The notes under the pieces were generated by a model, which was not told the origin of the DNA, did no database searches, and worked only from the letters and a program-made list of their open reading frames with translations. From Streptomyces nodosus (GTDB lineage: Bacteria; Actinomycetota; Actinomycetes; Streptomycetales; Streptomycetaceae), in assembly GCF_008704995.1 (NCBI RefSeq), contig NZ_CP023747.1, positions 7,474,001 through 7,538,000 of the forward strand: a DNA stretch of 64,000 bases, written 5' to 3'. A program made the position numbers and the translations under genes. Of the stretch, positions 60,405 to 64,000 are shown one piece after another (within the stretch, counting starts at the first letter, position 1; every line of letters begins with the position of its first letter).

Positions 60405-61574
60405 CTAGCGACCTTCGTCGGCACCTGCCGTGGGCCCGGCTTCCTGGTGAGAGGTGAAGAATTCGACCATTCGCTCGAGGCCCCGCTCGCCGAACATGAT
60501 CTCCAAGCTGGTGGCGGACTCGGCGGCGGATGCTTCGCTGCGTGGGAAGAGCGCTTCCTCGTACGCGGCCAGGGCCGCCTCCACGTCGCCGGGGTGGGCG
60601 GCGATCGCCTGGCCGAGTTCGGCTCCGTCGAACATGGCCAGGTTGGCGCCCTCCCCGGCGAAGGGGGACATCAGGTGTGCGGCGTCGCCGAGCAGGGTCA
60701 CGCCCGGGACATGGTCCCAGCGGTGCCCGACGGGCAGGGCGTGGACGCGGCGGGGGACGAGCGCACCGTCGGCGTCCGCGAGCAGGGCACGCAGGTTTTC
60801 GTCCCAGCCGTCGAAGTGGGACAGAAGCGCGGCCTTGGCAGCGGCGTCGTCGCCGAAGTCGATCGTGTCCAGCCAGTCCTCGGCAGCCCTGAGCGCGGTG
60901 TAGACGTGGAGGCTGCCGTCGGTCTCCCGGTGCGCGAGAAAGCCGCGCTGATCACCGAGGCAGATGAAGAATCCGCCGCCGAGGAGGGTGGCGCTGCCCG
61001 GATGACGGGTGTCGGCGTCGAGCAGCTCGGTCTCGACGAAGGAAATGCCGGTGTAGGCGGGCCGGGCCGACGAGAGCAGCGGACGGATGCGCGACCAGGC
61101 GCCGTCGGCGCCGATCAGGAGGTCGGTGGTGATGGTGGATCCGTCGGCGAACGTCACCTCGTGGCGTCCGTCGTCCAGCGGGCGGGCGCCGCTCACCTTC
61201 TTGCCCCAGCGGATCGTGCCGTGCGGGAGGGACGCCAGCAGCAACTCGCGCAGCTCTCCCCGGTCCACCTCGGGGCGGCCCCCGGTGTCGTCGTCCTCGT
61301 GGGAGACATGGACGGTGCCGTCCGGGCCGACCAGGCGCAGTGCCTGCCCACCGCTGTGGATGATCTTGCGAAAGCCTTCGTACAGATCGGCGGCGTGCAG
61401 GGCCTTCTGGCCGTTCTCCTCGTGGATGTCGAGCATGCCGCCCTGGGCGCGGGCGTGCGCCGATGCCTCCAGCTCGAAGACGGTCGCCTCGATGCCGTTG
61501 ACGTGCAGGACCCGGGCGGCGGTGAGACCGCCGAGACCTCCGCCGACGATCGCGATGGGGTGGTGGGTCGTCAT
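60405..61574 (-). CDS. TetX-like FAD-dependent monooxygenase
   Basis: 389 residues; GGAG precedes the ATG at 61574. Motifs of the class A flavin monooxygenases: GxGxxG in IAIVGGGLGGLTAARVL, Glu/Arg for FAD ribose (VFELEA), DG motif LLIGADGAWSRIR, and GD motif VTLLGDAAHLMSPFAGEGANLAM. Overall closest to TetX-like enzymes that hydroxylate tetracyclines, but many relatives act on other aromatics. It is repressed by the adjacent TetR gene through two operators in its promoter. Confidence 0.85.
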   Translation of the reverse strand: MTTHHPIAIVGGGLGGLTAARVLHVNGIEATVFELEASAHARAQGGMLDIHEENGQKALHAADLYEGFRKIIHSGGQALRLVGPDGTVHVSHEDDDTGGRPEVDRGELRELLLASLPHGTIRWGKKVSGARPLDDGRHEVTFADGSTITTDLLIGADGAWSRIRPLLSSARPAYTGISFVETELLDADTRHPGSATLLGGGFFICLGDQRGFLAHRETDGSLHVYTALRAAEDWLDTIDFGDDAAAKAALLSHFDGWDENLRALLADADGALVPRRVHALPVGHRWDHVPGVTLLGDAAHLMSPFAGEGANLAMFDGAELGQAIAAHPGDVEAALAAYEEALFPRSEASAAESATSLEIMFGERGLERMVEFFTSHQEAGPTAGADEGR

Positions 61575-61612
61575 CTCGTATCTCCCAGGCTGGGTGCTGT
61601 TCCGACAAGCCC

Positions 61613-61646
61613 ACCGTAGCGAACGTGTTCGTTACGAACAAGTTCG
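61613..61646 (-). promoter_or_regulatory. Monooxygenase promoter with two TetR operators
   Basis: On the minus strand, TTGTTC (61636-61641) and TACGGT (61613-61618) are 17 bp apart. Operators CGAACGTGTTCG (61620-61631) and CGAACAAGTTCG (61635-61646) cover the spacer and -35, spaced 15 bp. The same 12-bp form is found at 62421-62432 in front of the TetR gene. Confidence 0.85.
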
Positions 61647-61711
61647 TCGAACTGCCGAAGAAGGCAGGCAGGGGTCAGGGTGTCGACGAGACGGTGCCGG
61701 GGCGCGGCCGT

Positions 61712-62407
61712 TCAGCCGGCGGTGCCGGGGAGAGGCGTATGAAGGATGCCGTTGATCAGAACATCGAAGCCCCAGGACAGCCGGTCCTCGGCCGAACCGG
61801 CGAGCAGGGCGGGCATATGTCCCTTGATCATCGGATGGGTGGCCTCCTGCACGGTGTGCGCGGCGTGGATGAGGGCGTTCCAGTCGTCCTGGAACCCGGG
61901 GGAGTGCTCCTGCGTCCCGTGCTCCGCGGCAGTGGCCGTGGCGTATTGCAGCAGCTTGTCGACTCCCCAGGCGATCTGCCCCTGGGGCGCGCCGCTGCGG
62001 GAGAGCAGGCTCAGCACACGCTCGACGAGGTTCAGATAGTTCTCGCCGCTCGGGCGTGCCACAAGAGCCGAGCGGGCCAGCTGCGGGTGTTGGTACAGGA
62101 CGTGGGTGTATGAGGTGAGCACCGCGACCAGCTGATCGCGCCAGCCGGTTCCGGCGTCGCTGACGGCCAGGTCGACCTCGCCCAGCAGCGCGTCCAGGAC
62201 GGCCGCGTGCAGCTCGGCGGTATGGGACACATAGACGTACAGCGAGGACGGGCCGGTGTCCAGCTCCTGCGCCAGGCGGCGCATGGTCACCTTTTCCAGT
62301 CCCTCGGAGCGCATGATCCGCACGGCGGTGTCGATGATCCCCCGTCGGGTCAGGGCGGGCTTGGCGGGACGTTCACGGCGGCTGATCGGTTCTCGCTGGG
62401 GAGTCAT
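61712..62407 (-). CDS. TetR-family repressor (TetR-like, TetR_C)
   Basis: 231 residues from ATG at 62407. That start is preferred over 62440 because an operator and a TACGAT -10 box (6 nt upstream) lie between them, implying a leaderless transcript. DNA-binding domain: LTRRGIIDTAVRIMRSEGLEKVTMRRLAQELDTGPSSLYVYVSHTAELHAAVLDALLG. The C-terminal ~130 residues match the TetR_C domain of tetracycline-type repressors. Matching operators flank it at the monooxygenase promoter and its own, so it likely controls both. Confidence 0.87.
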   Translation of the reverse strand: MTPQREPISRRERPAKPALTRRGIIDTAVRIMRSEGLEKVTMRRLAQELDTGPSSLYVYVSHTAELHAAVLDALLGEVDLAVSDAGTGWRDQLVAVLTSYTHVLYQHPQLARSALVARPSGENYLNLVERVLSLLSRSGAPQGQIAWGVDKLLQYATATAAEHGTQEHSPGFQDDWNALIHAAHTVQEATHPMIKGHMPALLAGSAEDRLSWGFDVLINGILHTPLPGTAG

Positions 62408-62420
62408 GCCCCGATCGTAA

Positions 62421-62432
62421 CGAACGCGTTCG
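62421..62432 (-). promoter_or_regulatory. TetR operator at its own promoter
   Basis: CGAACGCGTTCG is a perfect 12-bp palindrome and matches the two operators at the monooxygenase promoter. It is followed on the minus strand by TACGAT, so repressor binding would shut off the TetR gene itself. Confidence 0.8.
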
Positions 62433-62512
62433 TCGGACATGGTTGCTCCGCCTTTCACCCGCGCACCCACGCCAGTGCCGCATCGGGCAACGTGTGCCCC
62501 GTCGCGCCCGGT

Positions 62513-63961
62513 TCACCGCAGGGCGGGAAGTCCTTCGGCCAGGCGTTCCAAGGCTGTGTCGAGAGCTGCGAGCGGCGGCTCGGGGGAGGGTGGCCGCAGG
62601 CCGGGCGACGGAACCTCGGGCGCGGCGAGGCTGCGCCGTATGACAGCGACATTGGCTGCCGTCGCCGCCGCGCCGGGAAGGTTCCCCGGCGCGGCGGTCA
62701 GGGCGCGCAGGGGTTCGAGACAGTTCACCAGGGCCTCCACCGGTGCCGTGCGGTGCGGCGTCGTCCGCCGACGGCCCATCAGGTGCAGCATCCTCCTGTG
62801 CAGCCACAACGACCGGGCACTGCTGTGCACTTCACGGACGGTGGCCTCGAACCTCCTGAGCGGGGCCACCGTGTCGGAGCCTTTGCGGTGTGCCTCGAGA
62901 ACGGCGGCGAGCCCTGCCAGTGCGGCGGCGATCCGGCCCCGCACCACGTCACCAGCCCGTACGGGCAGCAGCAGCCAGCCGACAGCGACCGCAAGGACCG
63001 CCCCCACCATCAGGGCCTGCAACCGGATGAGCAGCAACTGCTCCGCGGACTCGCCGTAGTAGCGGTACAACAGCGACATCGTGGTGGTCATACAGGCCGC
63101 GTAGCCGGCGTAACTGTGCTGCCGCACCAGCGTCGCGGCGGCCGGCACGACGCAGATCAACACGACGGAGGCCGAGCCGTGCGGATGCAGCAGGACGGTG
63201 AGGCCGGTGGCGAACAGGGTTCCCAGGACTGCCCCGGCACCCCGCTCCACTCCCTTCAGAGCCAGATCCCCACGTCCGATCGTCCCCAGGTTGACGACCA
63301 GGGCACTCAGGACCGCCCACTGCCAGTGCTCCCCGAACAGCAAGTGTCCGGCCGTGAAGGCGACGGCGAGTGAGAGGCCCGTCTGCGCGGCCATGCGGGT
63401 GCTGACGGAAGGTCCCCTGCGTGCTCGTTGCCGGTGCGAGGCCGCCGCGCGCGGTTCCGGCCGGGGGAGGCGGAGCAGGCGCTGGCCGGCCCGTCGCAGG
63501 ACATGGACCCAGCAGAAGGCCAGCAGACCGACCAGCGCCGCCCAACCGGACCGAGGCCACCAGGGCACCTGTTCCACGCCGCCGGTGGTGAACAGAGAAG
63601 CGAGCAGAGCCAGCGGCACCATCGCCCCCAGTCGGGTCGCCATCGGTCCGAAGCGCCGCGTCCAGACGGAGGCGGTCATCAAGGCGACGAACACCACCGC
63701 GCCGATCACCGGGTGGGGCGACATCTGCGATCCCAGCCACACACTCGTCCCGGCCGTCACCGAGAACAGGACAGCGCTCCCGATCTGCTCCCGCACCGGT
63801 TCTCCGCCGGGCCGCCGAAGGAGCGTGAAGGCGAAGATCACACCCGGAACGACCAGCGCAGCCGGGGGCACATCCGCCAGGCGGGCCAGCGCTGCGGCAG
63901 AGGTGGAGGAGAGCAGGATCGAGAACATCAACAGCAATAGCTCGTACGTCTTGCGTAGCAT
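62513..63961 (-). CDS. FUSC-family membrane protein
   Basis: 482 residues from ATG at 63961, with AGGA just upstream; GTG at 63991, nine bases from the window edge, is an alternative start. The layout is two blocks of membrane helices (~10-150 and ~200-340) separated by a basic cytoplasmic stretch, with the conserved FUSC-like motif RGxGAVLGTLFATGL (GVERGAGAVLGTLFATGL). The C-terminal ~150 residues are a cytoplasmic helical domain. FUSC proteins (fusaric acid resistance, YccS/AaeB-like) export aromatic acids. It stands downstream of the TetR/monooxygenase pair but in the same direction with its own probable promoter. Confidence 0.8.
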   Translation of the reverse strand: MLRKTYELLLLMFSILLSSTSAAALARLADVPPAALVVPGVIFAFTLLRRPGGEPVREQIGSAVLFSVTAGTSVWLGSQMSPHPVIGAVVFVALMTASVWTRRFGPMATRLGAMVPLALLASLFTTGGVEQVPWWPRSGWAALVGLLAFCWVHVLRRAGQRLLRLPRPEPRAAASHRQRARRGPSVSTRMAAQTGLSLAVAFTAGHLLFGEHWQWAVLSALVVNLGTIGRGDLALKGVERGAGAVLGTLFATGLTVLLHPHGSASVVLICVVPAAATLVRQHSYAGYAACMTTTMSLLYRYYGESAEQLLLIRLQALMVGAVLAVAVGWLLLPVRAGDVVRGRIAAALAGLAAVLEAHRKGSDTVAPLRRFEATVREVHSSARSLWLHRRMLHLMGRRRTTPHRTAPVEALVNCLEPLRALTAAPGNLPGAAATAANVAVIRRSLAAPEVPSPGLRPPSPEPPLAALDTALERLAEGLPALR

Positions 63962-64000
63962 TTTCCTGCCTGTCGGGTGAGGATGGGCCACTGCATGCGA

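Noticed and set aside
1..64000. Prophage, integrative element or biosynthetic gene cluster
   Set aside because: No integrase, transposase, phage structural gene, polyketide synthase or peptide synthetase was seen, and base composition looks uniform by eye.

Overview
The window is 64 kb of very GC-rich actinobacterial chromosome, almost certainly Streptomyces. Evidence: strong G/C bias at third codon positions with long antisense open frames, frequent GTG starts, apparently leaderless genes with a -10 box 6-8 nt before the start, a perfect CebR box (TGGGAGCGCTCCCA), a SCO2400-like zinc-ribbon protein and a SCO0854-like TerD-domain protein. I see no rRNA, tRNA, CRISPR array, transposase, integrase or phage gene. 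It reads as accessory, metabolically flexible chromosome rich in regulator/enzyme pairs.

Layout. 1-5.8 kb: two HEAT-repeat proteins flanking a TerD-domain protein. 5.9-11.7 kb: an MFS exporter, a secreted thiol-redox pair (DsbA-like plus CcdA-like) with a small Cys-containing exported protein, and a secreted CBM2 protein under a CebR box. 11.9-21.8 kb: regulator/enzyme pairs (NmrA-like reductase/TetR, peptide deformylase/ArsR-like, MerR/Old Yellow Enzyme, SDR+NTF2-like/AraC) plus a DUF523 (TudS-like) protein, a questin-oxidase-like protein and a lipoprotein. 21.9-26.7 kb: alpha/beta hydrolase, SCO2400-like protein, and a NarL-type two-component system with a small divergent membrane protein. 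26.8-32.7 kb: a redox island of two aldo/keto reductases and an SDR with AraC, TetR and XRE regulators. 32.9-37.1 kb: a PP2C-type phosphatase, a membrane protein and an MFS exporter preceded by a tiny leader ORF.

37.1-52.6 kb is the centrepiece: 14 minus-strand genes, many overlapping by 4 bp or less, encoding an NMT1/ThiY/RibY-type ABC importer (lipoprotein, ATPase, two permeases), two amidohydrolase-superfamily proteins, an SMP-30 lactonase, a gamma-glutamyltransferase-family protein, a GGCT-VOC fusion, TPP-dependent E1 alpha and beta subunits, an SDR, an M20 amidohydrolase and a PucR regulator. I read it as an uptake-and-catabolism operon for an amide- or ring-containing (perhaps heterocyclic) nutrient whose identity I cannot name. 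Two enzymes lack hallmark catalytic residues of their families, and E2/E3 partners for the E1 are absent.

52.9-64 kb: an APH-type kinase, an acyltransferase-3 protein, an OmpR-type two-component system next to two convergent L,D-transpeptidase-family lipoproteins (cell-envelope theme), a TetX-like flavin monooxygenase with its TetR repressor and three matching operators, and a FUSC-type membrane protein.
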